Notes: a model not told the origin generated them from the letters alone. DNA of 64,000 nucleotides from Shewanella livingstonensis (GCF_003855395.1 NZ_CP034015.1:4350001-4414000), one strand, 5' to 3'. Counted from the first letter of the stretch, positions 28,854 through 39,474 are shown. Program-made: numbers and translations.

Positions 28854-31640
28854 ATGCGTATCGTACTCGTTGCAGCTCTGGTGCTGACATCTGGTTTAGC
28901 TTTTGCCGATGAAGGCCAATGGCAACCATACCAAATGCCATCCATTGCAGACAAACTCCAGCAACGCGGTATTGATATTCCCGCATCACAACTGGCCGAC
29001 TTGGGTCAATACCCAATGAATGCTGTCGTCAGTTTGGGCTATTGTACCGCCAGTTTTGTCTCCCCCCAAGGCCTAGTTGTCACAAACCATCATTGTGCTT
29101 ATCGCGGCATCCAATATAACAGTAAAAAAGAGCATAATTACCTCACCGATGGCTTTTTAGCGCACACCCAAGCAGAGGAGCCTTCGGCAGGACCAAACGA
29201 ACGCTTATACATTACTGAACAAGTCACTAACGTGACCGAACAAGTAATGGCTAACTTAAGCAACGAGCCATTAGCCCGCTTTGAAGATATCCAAGCTAAT
29301 AGGAAAGCATTAATTAAAACCTGCGAAGCAGATGACAACTACCGCTGTTCGGTTAACAGCTTTCATCACGGTTTAGAATATTATCTGACTAAACAGTTAA
29401 TCATTCGCGATGTTCGCTTGGTGTATGCGCCACCAGAAAGTGTTGGCGGATTTGGTGGCGACATAGATAACTATGAATATCCACGACATTCTGGCGACTT
29501 TACTTTTTTACGAGCTTATGTCGGTAAAGACGGTAAGCCAGCAACATTTAAGAAAGGCAATGTGCCATATCAGCCTAAAAGCTACTTAAAAGTGAACGCT
29601 GATGGTGTAAAGGCTGGTGATGGTATTTTTGTAGCCGGTTACCCTGGCTCTACCAGTCGTTACAACTTAACCAGTGAGTTACAGTTTGCCAGTGATTGGA
29701 TATATCCAACCTATGCAAAGCGTTACCAGTTGCAAATTGATACCATTACCTTTATGGGCGATGTAGATAAAGATATTGCGCTTAAATATGCCGGTACTAT
29801 GGCCTCTATGGCTAATCGAATGAAAAAAATTAATGGCTTGTTAGATGGCTTTAACGCCACCGATATTGTCGGTATTAAGCAGCAACGCGAAAATGATTTT
29901 TTAGCTTGGCTTAAAAAAGACCCTAATGCTAACCAAAATCTAATCAACGACCTTGAAGCGCTACTGGCTGAAAAACATCAACAAATGCAAACCAATTATT
30001 TCTTTAAAAATGCCCAATCAAGCGAAATGCTCCAGGCTGCGAGTAAGCTTTATCGTTTAGCGAAAGAAAGAAAGAAACCCAATGACCAACGTGAATCTGG
30101 ATTTCAGCTTCGTGATATGAAAATGTTTAAAGCTGCACTAAAACGTATAGATAGCAGCTTTGATCCTGTAGTCGATAAAATCTTATGGTTACAAGACTTA
30201 CAAGCTTATGTACGTCAACCTTTAAAAAACGAAGTGTTTGATCATGCCTTAAGCATCTCAGATAACTTTGAACAGCTAGAGTCCAAAGTAGAAGGTTTAT
30301 ATGCGTTAACAGAGTTAACTAATCAAACTAAACGCCTTGCATGGATGGCTAAATCCGCTGCAGATTTTGAAAACAGTGGAGACCCATTTATACGTTTAGC
30401 CGTGGCTATTTACAATACGAATATGGCTGTTGAAAAGAGCGAAAAGTTACTTTCAGGTAAGCTGTCATCTGTTCGTCCAGAGTACATGAAAGCGATTATT
30501 GACTATTATAAATCAAATAATTGGCCGGTATATCCCGATGCTAACCGCACCTTACGCATTACTTACGGCATGGTTGATGGCTACCAATCCAAAGATGCGT
30601 TATATAAGCAACCCTTTACTCGCTTAGCCGGCATCTTAGCTAAAAACACTGGCGAAGAACCTTACTATGTTCCAGCCAAGCTACTAGCTGCCATTAAAGC
30701 TGATGACTTAGGCAAGCATCGTGTTACATCAGTATATAAACAACAAAGTAGTTGTCAGTTTATGTCTTGCTTAGACAAGCCAGCTGATTTTAACTCTGTG
30801 CCGGTTAACTTTTTATCAAGCGCTGACACTACTGGTGGTAACTCAGGATCGCCGGTATTTAATGGTAAGGGCGAATTAGTTGGTCTTAACTTCGACTCAA
30901 CTTATGAAGCCATTACTAAAGATTGGTTCTTTAACCCAACGATCACCCGTGCAGTGCACGTCGATATTCGCTATATATTGTGGATGATGGATAAGGTTGA
31001 TCATGCTGATAGCTTGATCAAAGAATTAGCATTAGTGACAAATACTGTTGCAGTAACTGAGGCTGTGCCAGTCAAAGCGGCGACAGTAGTCACCACCGAA
31101 ACAAAAGCTACAGCATCCGCCGAGCTGGCATCTGAAGTAACACCCGAACTAGCTACAGAACTTACAACTGAGATAGAAACGACTGTCGCGGCCAAAGCTA
31201 TACCTCAATTGCCAGTTACAACAAAAGCCGTGGTAGCGCCAAAAGTAAACGCAGATGTATCTACTGAGCTAGTACCTGAACTAGCTTCTGAAATAGCACC
31301 CGAACTAACATCAGAGGTAGAGACGACTGTAGTGACCAAAGCTGTAGCTCAAGTTCCAGCAGCAAAAGCAGCAGTACCAAAAGTAAACGTCGATATATCT
31401 GTACCTGAGATAGCTTCTGAACTAGCTCCTGAGACAACTCCTGAACTAGCAATTAAGATAGTACCCGAACGAGCAACTGAGGTAGAGACGACTGTCGCGA
31501 CCAAAGACCTGCCTAAGGTACCAGTCGCAGCTAAAGCCAAGGTTGTAGTAACGACCCAAGTCACTGCCACAGAAAAAGCCGCGGTAACGACCAAAACAGT
31601 CACTGAAAAAGAGACAAAGAAACCGTCAATAGCAGACTAA
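28854..31640 (+). CDS. S46-family dipeptidyl-peptidase with repetitive C-terminal tail
   Basis: 928 residues, about 200 more than usual for peptidase family S46 (DPP7/DPP11). A signal peptide ends near LAFADE. The catalytic triad is readable: His80 in TNHHCAYRG, Asp215 in RHSGDF and Ser664 in GGNSGSPV. These periplasmic enzymes remove dipeptides from peptide N-termini. The residue 18 after the serine, which sets DPP11 acidic specificity when Arg, is Ser682 here, so specificity is uncertain. From about 725 to the end there is a low-complexity Ala/Glu/Thr/Val/Lys tail with three ~48-residue degenerate repeats. Confidence 0.9.
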   Translation: MRIVLVAALVLTSGLAFADEGQWQPYQMPSIADKLQQRGIDIPASQLADLGQYPMNAVVSLGYCTASFVSPQGLVVTNHHCAYRGIQYNSKKEHNYLTDGFLAHTQAEEPSAGPNERLYITEQVTNVTEQVMANLSNEPLARFEDIQANRKALIKTCEADDNYRCSVNSFHHGLEYYLTKQLIIRDVRLVYAPPESVGGFGGDIDNYEYPRHSGDFTFLRAYVGKDGKPATFKKGNVPYQPKSYLKVNADGVKAGDGIFVAGYPGSTSRYNLTSELQFASDWIYPTYAKRYQLQIDTITFMGDVDKDIALKYAGTMASMANRMKKINGLLDGFNATDIVGIKQQRENDFLAWLKKDPNANQNLINDLEALLAEKHQQMQTNYFFKNAQSSEMLQAASKLYRLAKERKKPNDQRESGFQLRDMKMFKAALKRIDSSFDPVVDKILWLQDLQAYVRQPLKNEVFDHALSISDNFEQLESKVEGLYALTELTNQTKRLAWMAKSAADFENSGDPFIRLAVAIYNTNMAVEKSEKLLSGKLSSVRPEYMKAIIDYYKSNNWPVYPDANRTLRITYGMVDGYQSKDALYKQPFTRLAGILAKNTGEEPYYVPAKLLAAIKADDLGKHRVTSVYKQQSSCQFMSCLDKPADFNSVPVNFLSSADTTGGNSGSPVFNGKGELVGLNFDSTYEAITKDWFFNPTITRAVHVDIRYILWMMDKVDHADSLIKELALVTNTVAVTEAVPVKAATVVTTETKATASAELASEVTPELATELTTEIETTVAAKAIPQLPVTTKAVVAPKVNADVSTELVPELASEIAPELTSEVETTVVTKAVAQVPAAKAAVPKVNVDISVPEIASELAPETTPELAIKIVPERATEVETTVATKDLPKVPVAAKAKVVVTTQVTATEKAAVTTKTVTEKETKKPSIAD
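31115..31553 (+). repeat. Three degenerate coding repeats in the S46 peptidase tail
   Basis: Protein residues about 755-803, 804-849 and 850-900. Each copy has a PELA(S/T)E-type stretch, then the core ETTV-x2-K, then a Pro/Ala/Lys/Val stretch; copies 1 and 2 end in PKVN-x-D. The DNA is also visibly repetitive. Confidence 0.75.
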
Positions 31641-32063
31641 CCTTAAGTAAACAATACTCCAGTGTTCATCAATAGATGTTCACTGGTTTAAAATATCTTC
31701 TGTCGATAGTAGTACTTTCTAGTTAACAGCATTTCTACAAGCATGGGGATGATATCAATGACATTCAGTATATTTGCAGTGTAGAGCGCTTCATGTTGTG
31801 GGTGAGTACAATGCAAAATAGCAGGCTTAAACCGTAGCAAATGAACCGATACAAGTTGTGCTAACGCATTGATGAACAACTGAATAGTCGATTTGAACCA
31901 TACAACATAAGTCCTATCCTCCTGTAGAAGTCAGGCTGAAGGTAGCGCACAAGAGTAATTGTTGTATAACACTATGCATTCAACACGTCGCTTCAATTAA
32001 CCCCATTTTATTTTCCACAGTAGAACAGCTATGTAATATGATTGATGTTAAATCGCAGACATA
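31641..32063. other. Intergenic region after the S46 peptidase
   Basis: 423 bp without a supportable gene. A minus-strand 63-codon frame at 31688-31879 lacks any recognisable feature. Confidence 0.5.
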
Positions 32064-32093
32064 AAAAAACACCGCCCAAGGGCGGTGTTTTTT
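32064..32093. terminator. Strong terminator after rplI
   Basis: AAAAAACACCGCCC pairs with GGGCGGTGTTTTTT around two bases. It is symmetrical, so it can work in both directions. Confidence 0.92.
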
Positions 32094-32109
32094 ATGGAGC
32101 TAAAGGTAA

Positions 32110-32562
32110 TTAAGCTTCTGCAACTACAGAAATTTTAACTATTGCTTTAACTTCAGCGTGTACTTGAACTTCAACTTCGAAGTAACCAGTAGTGCGCAAA
32201 GCACCTAAAGGTAAACGAACTTCAGATTTGGCAAGTGCTACGCCAGCTGCAGTAACTGCATCAGCGATATCACGGTTACCAATTGAGCCGAACAACTTAC
32301 CTTCATCACCCGCTTTAGAAGCAATAACAACAGCTTCTAATGCAGTTAATTTATCAGCACGAGCTGTCGCAGTAGCTAATTCAGCAGCTAATTTAGCTTC
32401 TAATTCAGCACGACGGGCTTCAAATACTTCAATGTTTGCTACGTTTGCTACAACAGCTTTACCGTAAGGTAAAAGGAAGTTACGAGCATAACCAGCTTTA
32501 ACAGAAACCTGGTCGCCTAAGCTACCTAAGTTTGCAACTTTATCTAGCAGAATAACGTTCAT
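32110..32562 (-). CDS. rplI: 50S ribosomal protein L9
   Basis: 150 residues from the ATG at 32562, chosen because it follows GAGGACTT and gives [14 protein letters not shown]9 binds 23S rRNA domain V with its N-terminal domain; a long helix joins it to the C-terminal domain. The [13 protein letters not shown] motif is present. It is the last gene of the rpsF-priB-rpsR-rplI operon, closed by a strong terminator. Confidence 0.97.
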   Translation of the reverse strand: MNVILLDKVANLGSLGDQVSVKAGYARNFLLPYGKAVVANVANIEVFEARRAELEAKLAAELATATARADKLTALEAVVIASKAGDEGKLFGSIGNRDIADAVTAAGVALAKSEVRLPLGALRTTGYFEVEVQVHAEVKAIVKISVVAEA

Positions 32563-32604
32563 TATCAAGTCCTCTATATTCGATTAGGAATTAATACTGC
32601 AATA

Positions 32605-32844
<240 letters not shown>

Positions 32845-33147
32845 CTAAGTTTTCAATTCGACATTTTCAGCATGCAAGACTAAACGGTTTTGTCCATTTC
32901 GCCCTTGTTGTAGTGAAAGAAACCCTTCAACATCAACTTGCACACCTGCTTGTAATTTATTTGCTACGCTATTAAAGCGCGGACCACTTAATATCACTTG
33001 AATCAAACAGTAGACGTTTCTCAACATTTCTACTTCTTGTCGTTGTGATTTATGCTCTACTGTTATGACCACATGGGCAATACCGCTAGGGCTATCTAAT
33101 CGTCTTGTACGAGTAATCGTGCCAGACAACACTAAGTGATTATTCAA
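32845..33147 (-). CDS. priB: Primosomal replication protein N (PriB)
   Basis: 100 residues with an apparent TTG start; NNHLVLSGTITRT aligns with the E. coli N-terminus. PriB is a dimeric OB-fold single-strand DNA-binding protein that helps PriA reload DnaB at stalled forks. It lies between rpsF (5-bp gap) and rpsR, the standard place. No clear ribosome-binding site precedes the TTG, so translation is probably coupled to rpsF. Confidence 0.94.
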   Translation of the reverse strand: MNNHLVLSGTITRTRRLDSPSGIAHVVITVEHKSQRQEVEMLRNVYCLIQVILSGPRFNSVANKLQAGVQVDVEGFLSLQQGRNGQNRLVLHAENVELKT

Positions 33148-33152
33148 AAAAA

Positions 33153-33545
33153 TTATTCAGCGTTTTCTTCAGCGCTTTCTTCTACATTACGGTCATCAGA
33201 AGGTGAACGACGTGAATCACGTTCGTCTCTTGCTTTTGCCATAGGAGAAGCTTCAGTAACGGCAACTTTAGTGCGCATTACCATGTTACGCAGAACAGCG
33301 TCGTTGAAACGGAAAGCTGTTTCTAGTTCTTCAATAGACTCTGCAGATGCTTCTACGTTCATAAGAACATAGTGAGCTTTATGTAGGTCTTGGATCGGGT
33401 AAGCCAATTGACGACGGCCCCAATCTTCTAAACGGTGGACTGTACCATTAGCAGCGGTGATAACACCGGTGTAACGCTCAATCATACCTGGGACTTGTTC
33501 ACTTTGATCTGGGTGAACCATAAATACGATTTCATAATGACGCAT
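33153..33545 (-). CDS. rpsF: 30S ribosomal protein S6
   Basis: 130 residues. The S6 fold is clear ([47 protein letters not shown]). The C-terminus is an acidic Glu-rich tail (ESAEENAE), the type that RimK extends with glutamates. It is the first gene of its operon, with AAGGAG before the ATG and a conserved leader upstream. Confidence 0.98.
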   Translation of the reverse strand: MRHYEIVFMVHPDQSEQVPGMIERYTGVITAANGTVHRLEDWGRRQLAYPIQDLHKAHYVLMNVEASAESIEELETAFRFNDAVLRNMVMRTKVAVTEASPMAKARDERDSRRSPSDDRNVEESAEENAE

Positions 33546-33590
33546 TTATTGCTCCTTACGGTTAAGTAGCCTCTTTTCAGGCTCAGTCAG
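33546..33590 (-). promoter_or_regulatory. Probable S6:S18 autoregulatory mRNA leader
   Basis: Read on the minus strand, a stem (AGCCT/AGGCT, 33568-33583) stands just before AACCGTAAGGAG, so a CCG triplet directly precedes the ribosome-binding site of rpsF. A CCG element near the Shine-Dalgarno is the hallmark of the known S6:S18 leader motif, which lets the S6-S18 dimer repress its own operon. The fold was judged by eye. Confidence 0.5.
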
Positions 33591-33761
33591 ACCAATGTGG
33601 AGGCAAGGAACGAATTAAAGTGACTGATTTGAGCGCGCGATGATACATAAAGCGTGTCGTAAACTCAAGCATTAACTCACTCTTTTCAGCAATCTTGATT
33701 ACAGGTATGATATCAACAGTCAAAATATCGCGTTTACGCCTTAACAGAATAAAACACACAA

Positions 33762-34514
33762 ATGATGTCTATGAAAAAAATAATAACCACATGCTGCTTC
33801 TTTCTGTTATCTACGCCAGCATGGGCGTTGGTCCCACCAGATTACCAAGAGCCACCAAGCAATTTCAATGCTGAGGTTGAAGCAGGGCTTCAGTTAAACA
33901 GTGGTAACAATGAAACTAAAAACTTCAACGGTCGTACTTATTTAACTTACGACTCTCCGAGCACCAAACAAGAAGCCACATTAAAAGCATATTATGCCGC
34001 TGATGGCACTGAATCTACCGCCGAGCGTTATGAATTATACTTACAGTCTAACTACAAGTTAGATCGGGGGTATGTATTTGGCCGTGGCGAATTCACTTGG
34101 AACCAGTTTGGTTCTTATACTAAAATATCCATTATTTCAACTGGTTATGGTTTTGATTTAATTAAAAACAATCGAACTAAATTGAGTCTTGAAGCTGGCC
34201 CGGGTTATCGTTACGACCAACCACAATCCAGTATTGCAGAGCCAAATCCGGATGAAAACCGTGACATCATTATTCGTTCTGCGGCTAAATATACCGTAAA
34301 ATTACAAGAGTACACTAGCTTCAACGCAGATGTGACAGCCGAAACTGGCTTAGATAACAATACGTTGACCCTTGATATGAGTTATAAAAATACCTTTATT
34401 CAAGATTGGGCATTTAAAATCGGTATGAACATCAAGTACACTGAAGTGGTACCTGATGAAAGTCAAAATACTGATACCGTCACCACATTTAACTTGTTGT
34501 ATACGTTTCAATAA
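33762..34514 (+). CDS. DUF481-family outer-membrane protein (YdiY-like)
   Basis: 250 residues; the real start may be the fourth codon (ATG at 33771), giving MKKIITT. A signal peptide ends near TPAWA. The body is beta-strand rich with the DUF481 character (EAGLQLNSGNNETKNFNGR, GRGEFTWNQFGSY, GPGYRY). The C-terminus is aromatic (LLYTFQ). DUF481 proteins are predicted outer-membrane barrels; E. coli YdiY is acid-induced. No clear ribosome-binding site was found. It is convergent with nothing and is followed by a hairpin. Confidence 0.83.
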   Translation: MMSMKKIITTCCFFLLSTPAWALVPPDYQEPPSNFNAEVEAGLQLNSGNNETKNFNGRTYLTYDSPSTKQEATLKAYYAADGTESTAERYELYLQSNYKLDRGYVFGRGEFTWNQFGSYTKISIISTGYGFDLIKNNRTKLSLEAGPGYRYDQPQSSIAEPNPDENRDIIIRSAAKYTVKLQEYTSFNADVTAETGLDNNTLTLDMSYKNTFIQDWAFKIGMNIKYTEVVPDESQNTDTVTTFNLLYTFQ

Positions 34515-34550
34515 TTACTGACATGTAATGAACCGCAACAAGACAATCAG

Positions 34551-34576
34551 TCAATAAGGCAACATTGCCTTATTGA
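34551..34576. repeat. Perfect 12-bp hairpin between the DUF481 and MFS genes
   Basis: TCAATAAGGCAA and its complement around CA. No T-run follows, so it could be an attenuator, an mRNA-stabilising structure or a protein site rather than a standard terminator. Confidence 0.5.
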
Positions 34577-34609
34577 ACTAATACCTATTCAATCAATAAA
34601 GGCCAAGTT

Positions 34610-36031
34610 ATGGACAGCCCGCTACGCAGTTTTGCATCCCTATATAGCACCACTTTTTTAATGGTGCTTGCTGCTGGCCTACTAACTACTTACTTAGGCT
34701 TAAGCCTAACGACCATGCAAGTACCACAAATATGGATTGGTGGCATGATGTCTGCTTACTATATTGGCCTTGTTTGCGGTTCCAAAGTTGGCCATAAACT
34801 CATTGCTCAGGTGGGTCATATCCGTGCTTTTGTTGCTTGTGCTGGAATAGTGACAGCGTCAGCGCTTGGCCATGCTTTAATTGACAACTTAACTATATGG
34901 CTAATATTGCGCTTTGCTGTCGGCATGGGAATGATGTGTCAGTATATGGTGTTAGAAAGCTGGCTCAATGAACAGGCTGAAAACAATCAACGGGGTACTG
35001 TGTTTGCGAGCTATATGATTGTATCTTACCTAGCGTTAATGGCGGGTCAAGGAGCCATTAGCTTATATCCAGATCTAGGAATAGAGCCGCTACTGTTAAT
35101 TGCCATCTGTTTCGCATTATGTATTGTACCTATCTCAATCACCCGCAGAATTCACCCTGAACCATTAACACCAGCACCGTTACAGATGGGGCTATATTGG
35201 AAACGGGCGCCTCAAGCGCTGACAACAATAGCCTTGGGAAGTATGATTGTTGGCTGTTTCTATGGTTTGGCTCCATCTTACGCCACAGCTAAAGGTATTG
35301 ATCCTGAACACGTAGCGTTATACATGTCGTGTACTATTTTTGCAGGATTACTAGCCCAGTGGCCGATGGGTAAATTATCTGACATTATCTCTCGCAGCTT
35401 ATTAATTCGAATTAACTGCGTTTTATTGGGCGTTATAGTGTTAATTATTACGATTATCCCATTCCAAACTGTGTCTTCATTAATATTAACCAGCTTATTT
35501 GGTATTTTAGCGTTTACCTTATACCCATTAGCCACTGCATTAGCTAACTCACGGGTAGAGCAACATGAACGAGTTGGACTATCGGCCACCATATTAGTCA
35601 CCTTCGGTATTGGGGCGAGTATTGGCCCCTTAGTTGCTTCAGGTTTAATGCAGGCATTGGGCGATCAAATGCTATATGGATTTATGGCTATTTGTTCGTT
35701 TACCTTACTTATAAGACTGCTATGGATTAATGTCCGTCAAAAAGCTGAACAGACAAGCACTGGCGATTACATTATGGCTGGGGGTGATTTAGTCAGTTCG
35801 CCGCTAGCAGCATCATTCGATCCGCGTGTAGATATTGAAATGGTCAACGAACAAATGATTAACCCAGCTGAAGATGCATTTGACGTTATTCCAGAATCGA
35901 CCGTAGATGAATTTGATGATGTCGGTGAGCAAGCAGATTATAATACTGCTTATGCTAGCGTGAGCGATGAGATGTTGGAACAAGATGAGTTGGATGATGA
36001 GGATGTCGATAACGAAATTGGTAGACGCTAA
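34610..36031 (+). CDS. MFS transporter (YcaD-like) with acidic cytoplasmic tail
   Basis: 473 residues. Twelve membrane segments fill about residues 10-375. The inter-helix motif regions (YYIGLVCGSKVGHKLIAQVGHIR and QWPMGKLSDIISR) are those of the major facilitator superfamily. It resembles the YcaD branch, whose substrate is unknown. The last ~97 residues are hydrophilic and very acidic (DELDDEDVDNE), longer than usual for the family and predicted to be cytoplasmic. The gene ends at a bidirectional terminator shared with rlmB. Confidence 0.85.
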   Translation: MDSPLRSFASLYSTTFLMVLAAGLLTTYLGLSLTTMQVPQIWIGGMMSAYYIGLVCGSKVGHKLIAQVGHIRAFVACAGIVTASALGHALIDNLTIWLILRFAVGMGMMCQYMVLESWLNEQAENNQRGTVFASYMIVSYLALMAGQGAISLYPDLGIEPLLLIAICFALCIVPISITRRIHPEPLTPAPLQMGLYWKRAPQALTTIALGSMIVGCFYGLAPSYATAKGIDPEHVALYMSCTIFAGLLAQWPMGKLSDIISRSLLIRINCVLLGVIVLIITIIPFQTVSSLILTSLFGILAFTLYPLATALANSRVEQHERVGLSATILVTFGIGASIGPLVASGLMQALGDQMLYGFMAICSFTLLIRLLWINVRQKAEQTSTGDYIMAGGDLVSSPLAASFDPRVDIEMVNEQMINPAEDAFDVIPESTVDEFDDVGEQADYNTAYASVSDEMLEQDELDDEDVDNEIGRR

Positions 36032-36101
36032 CTCTGATGCCATTGAATGGTGGTTTGTAGATTAACAGCTAGTTACCACTAAACCCATAACCTGCAACAA
36101 T

Positions 36102-36131
36102 AAAAAACGGCGATAACCATCGCCGTTTTTT
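36102..36131. terminator. Bidirectional terminator between the MFS gene and rlmB
   Basis: AAAAAACGGCGAT pairs perfectly with ATCGCCGTTTTTT around a four-base loop. Confidence 0.93.
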
Positions 36132-36169
36132 GATCGCGTTCTATAACAGAAACGCTAATAGATAACTGG

Positions 36170-36910
36170 TTAAGCTAATCGTTGTCTGACTGCTTCAAAT
36201 AAGCAAACACCAGTGGCAACAGACACATTAAGACTCGATACACTGCCAGCCATTGGGATCGATACCAATGAGTCGCAGCCTTCGCGTGATAATCTGCGTA
36301 AGCCTTTATCTTCAGCACCCATAGCAATCGCTAAAGGCCCTTTAAGATCTGCTTGGTATACATTGCCTTCTGCTTCGCCTGCTGTGCCTACAATCCAAAC
36401 ACCTTTATCTTGTAGGTGACGCATAGTACGAGCAAGGTTAGTCACTTGAAATAACGGTATAATTTCTGCGGCGCCACAAGCAACTTTGCTAACGGTTGAG
36501 GTTAACCCGACTGAATTATCTTTTGGTACGATAACCGCATGTACACCCGCAGCATCAGCATTACGTAAGCAAGCACCTAAGTTATGCGGATCAGTTACAC
36601 CATCTAAAATCAATAGAAAAGGCACTTCTGTTTTATCAAGTAATGCATCTAAATCGCTTTCAGTCAAAGGCTTAACCGCTTTTACCCGAGCAACAATTCC
36701 CTGGTGTTGCGAGCTACCGGCTTTGTCATCAAGTACTTTACGTGCTGCACGTTGAAGTGTTGTGCCAAAGGTTGATGCTATATTAATGAGTGGCGTTAAA
36801 CGGTCGTCATCACGACCTTGTAATAGCCATAGCTCAATAACACGCTCAGGGCTATTATTTAATAATGCTTCAACGGCATGAATGCCAAAAATGGTATCTT
36901 GTTTTTTCAT
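36170..36910 (-). CDS. rlmB: 23S rRNA (guanosine-2251-2'-O)-methyltransferase
   Basis: 246 residues. A short RNA-binding N-terminal domain ([10 protein letters not shown]) is followed by the SpoU/TrmD knot. The three SpoU motifs are intact: [24 protein letters not shown] and [15 protein letters not shown]. RlmB methylates G2251 in the P-loop of 23S rRNA using S-adenosylmethionine. It starts 4 bp after rnr, the same pair as in E. coli, so the two are cotranscribed. Confidence 0.96.
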   Translation of the reverse strand: MKKQDTIFGIHAVEALLNNSPERVIELWLLQGRDDDRLTPLINIASTFGTTLQRAARKVLDDKAGSSQHQGIVARVKAVKPLTESDLDALLDKTEVPFLLILDGVTDPHNLGACLRNADAAGVHAVIVPKDNSVGLTSTVSKVACGAAEIIPLFQVTNLARTMRHLQDKGVWIVGTAGEAEGNVYQADLKGPLAIAMGAEDKGLRRLSREGCDSLVSIPMAGSVSSLNVSVATGVCLFEAVRQRLA

Positions 36911-36914
36911 TTAA

Positions 36915-39437
36915 TTACTTTCTCTTGCTGCGCTTGGCAGGGGTTTTCTTAACGCTAGAATTTGGTTTCGTGGCATCTGCTTTTTGTTCCACTGCAGAAG
37001 GCTTCTTTACAGCCGCAGGTTTGGCTGCGGGCGATGAGGCTTTGCCACTTGAGCGACGCTTACTGGCCTTAGGCTTATCTGAGGTAGATTTGTCCGGCTT
37101 TGTTTTGTCAGACTTAGCTTTATCAGATTTAGTCTTATCCGACTTATCAGTCGACTTGCCTCTTCGTGGCGATTTAGCGCCTTCGGCATTAACTCGTTCA
37201 CGTGCAGTTGAAGGTTTGCTACCTTTACGCACAGGTTTGCCTGCGCTTTTACTATTATCGCCTACCATCAATAAATCAATTTGACGATCGTCCAGATTCA
37301 CCGCTGCGACTTTAACCGTCACAGCATCACCTACTTGATATACTTGGCGAGTATTTTCACCTATTAATCGTTGGCGCATAGGATCAAATTGATAGTAGTC
37401 ACTTGCAAGACTTGAAATATGTACCAAGCCATCAATAAATAATTCGTTTAATCTGACAAACAAACCAAAGCTAGTCACTGAAGCAATAACCGCGTCAAAG
37501 GTATCGCCAACATGATCTTGCATATATTCACATTTCAGCCAATCACTCACATCACGGGTTGCTTCGTCTGCACGACGCTCAGTGGTAGAACATTCTTCAC
37601 CTAATGCATCTAACTCTTCAATCTGATAGAGATAACCACCATCTTGAGTCCATTTATCGTTAGCATTACCCAGCTCTTTTGCGAGTAAGTATTTGATCAC
37701 TCGATGTAAAACCAAGTCAGGATAACGACGAATTGGCGAAGTGAAATGCGAATAAGCTTCTAATGCCAAACCAAAGTGACCTTCGTTATCAGGGCTATAA
37801 ACAGCTTGGCGCATTGAGCGCAATAACATCACCTGAATTAACTCAAAGTCAGGACGGTCAGCAATTTTTAACATTAGATTTTGATAGTCAGTCGGCGTCG
37901 GCTCTAATCCGCCATCCATGCTTAAGCCACGTTCAGCAAGAAACTCTTTAAAGTTAGCGAGTTTTTGCTCAGATGGAGCTTCATGTACACGATACAGCAC
38001 TTCACCTTTGTGTTTTTTAACAAATTTGGCTGAAGCAACGTTAGCTAAAATCATACATTCTTCGATGATTTTATGCGCTTGGTTACGGCCTCTTGGGACT
38101 ATTTTGTCAATTTTACGCTGTTCATTAAAAATAAACTGCGTTTCTAACGTTTCAAATGCAATTGCGCCACGTTCAGCACGACGTTCATCTAAGGTAAGAT
38201 ATAACGACTGCAAACATAATAAATGTGGGAAGAGTGCTTCATGATCAGGCTCAATAGGCCCACCTTCTAGCATCGCGGCGACTTGGGTATAAGTAAAACG
38301 TGCATGAGAGTGCATTACCGCAGGATAAAACTTGGTACCCGATAACTTACCTGCAGCAGAAATAGTCATCTCAGCAACCATACACAAACGATCGACTTTA
38401 GGCTTTAATGAACACAAGCCGTTAGAGATCTTCTCAGGCAACATTGGAATAACTTGCGACGGAAAATATACCGAGTTACCACGAGCACGCGCTTCAGTAT
38501 CTAATGCAGAATCCGTACGTACATAATGGCTCACATCAGCAATCGCGACCCATAAACGCCAGCCACCACTTGGTTTTGCTTCAGCATAAACAGCATCATC
38601 AAAGTCGCGAGCATCTTCACCATCAATAGTGACTAGTGGTAAGTGACGTAAATCAACACGGCCTAACTTATCTTCTTCGGTAACTTCGTCGGGAATACGT
38701 TTTAGTTTTTTCTCAATAATCGCAGACCAAGTATGCGGTAAATCGTAATTACGTAATGCAATTTCAATTTCCATACCCGGAGCCATGGTCTTACCCAAAA
38801 CTTCAGTCACTTTTGCTGCTGCTTTAACAAAACGGCCAGGACGACGGGTTAACTCAACCACAACTACATCACCGGCTCTCGCACCAAGCGTGTCTTCGCT
38901 GGCGATAAGAATTTCTTGGGTAATACGTCTATCATCTGCCATAACAAAACCCATGCCACCGTCGACGTGATAACGTCCAACTAAGGCTGCGGTTCGTTCA
39001 TGCACTAAACGGACAATTCGCGCTTCACGGCGACCACGACGATCTGTACCGGCTTTTTGAGCCAATACTTTATCACCATGGAAATACATCAGCATATCGC
39101 GATTATTAATAAATAAGTCATCACCGCCTTCATCTGGCTTAAAGAAGCCAAATCCATCGCGATGGCCTAAAACGGTACCAGACAATAAATCCATACGTTC
39201 AGGTAAACCATAGCTTTGTCCACGAGTAAAGACTAACTGTCCATCACGTTCCATTGCACGTAAACGACGACGAAGTGCTTCTAATGGCACTTCATCAGTT
39301 ATGGATAGGGCTTCAGCTATTTTATCGCGGGTAACCGGAGACTTTTGCGCACGCAAGTATTCTAAAATATACTCGCGGCTAGGAATAGGATTGTCGTACT
39401 TGTCTTGTTCTCTCTCAAAATGAGGATCGTTGATCAT
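36915..39437 (-). CDS. rnr: Exoribonuclease R
   Basis: 840 residues. Domains in order: an N-terminal helix-turn-helix (residues 20-80), two cold-shock domains, the RNB catalytic domain with [12 protein letters not shown] holding the metal-binding aspartates, and an S1 domain near residues 640-725. RNase R is a processive 3'-5' exonuclease that degrades structured RNA and acts with tmRNA. The last ~110 residues are a Lys/Ser/Asp-rich tail with SDK/TDK repeats. Such basic tails are known in RNase R and help bind RNA and ribosomes; this one is rather long. ATG follows TGGAA. Confidence 0.97.
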   Translation of the reverse strand: MINDPHFEREQDKYDNPIPSREYILEYLRAQKSPVTRDKIAEALSITDEVPLEALRRRLRAMERDGQLVFTRGQSYGLPERMDLLSGTVLGHRDGFGFFKPDEGGDDLFINNRDMLMYFHGDKVLAQKAGTDRRGRREARIVRLVHERTAALVGRYHVDGGMGFVMADDRRITQEILIASEDTLGARAGDVVVVELTRRPGRFVKAAAKVTEVLGKTMAPGMEIEIALRNYDLPHTWSAIIEKKLKRIPDEVTEEDKLGRVDLRHLPLVTIDGEDARDFDDAVYAEAKPSGGWRLWVAIADVSHYVRTDSALDTEARARGNSVYFPSQVIPMLPEKISNGLCSLKPKVDRLCMVAEMTISAAGKLSGTKFYPAVMHSHARFTYTQVAAMLEGGPIEPDHEALFPHLLCLQSLYLTLDERRAERGAIAFETLETQFIFNEQRKIDKIVPRGRNQAHKIIEECMILANVASAKFVKKHKGEVLYRVHEAPSEQKLANFKEFLAERGLSMDGGLEPTPTDYQNLMLKIADRPDFELIQVMLLRSMRQAVYSPDNEGHFGLALEAYSHFTSPIRRYPDLVLHRVIKYLLAKELGNANDKWTQDGGYLYQIEELDALGEECSTTERRADEATRDVSDWLKCEYMQDHVGDTFDAVIASVTSFGLFVRLNELFIDGLVHISSLASDYYQFDPMRQRLIGENTRQVYQVGDAVTVKVAAVNLDDRQIDLLMVGDNSKSAGKPVRKGSKPSTARERVNAEGAKSPRRGKSTDKSDKTKSDKAKSDKTKPDKSTSDKPKASKRRSSGKASSPAAKPAAVKKPSAVEQKADATKPNSSVKKTPAKRSKRK

Positions 39438-39474
39438 TCAATTTCCAAATAATTCGCTCCATATTGTGGAGCCT

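Noticed and set aside
31001..31603. Several minus-strand frames opposite the S46 peptidase tail
   Set aside because: Their valine/leucine-rich, repetitive products are the mirror of the repetitive coding strand.
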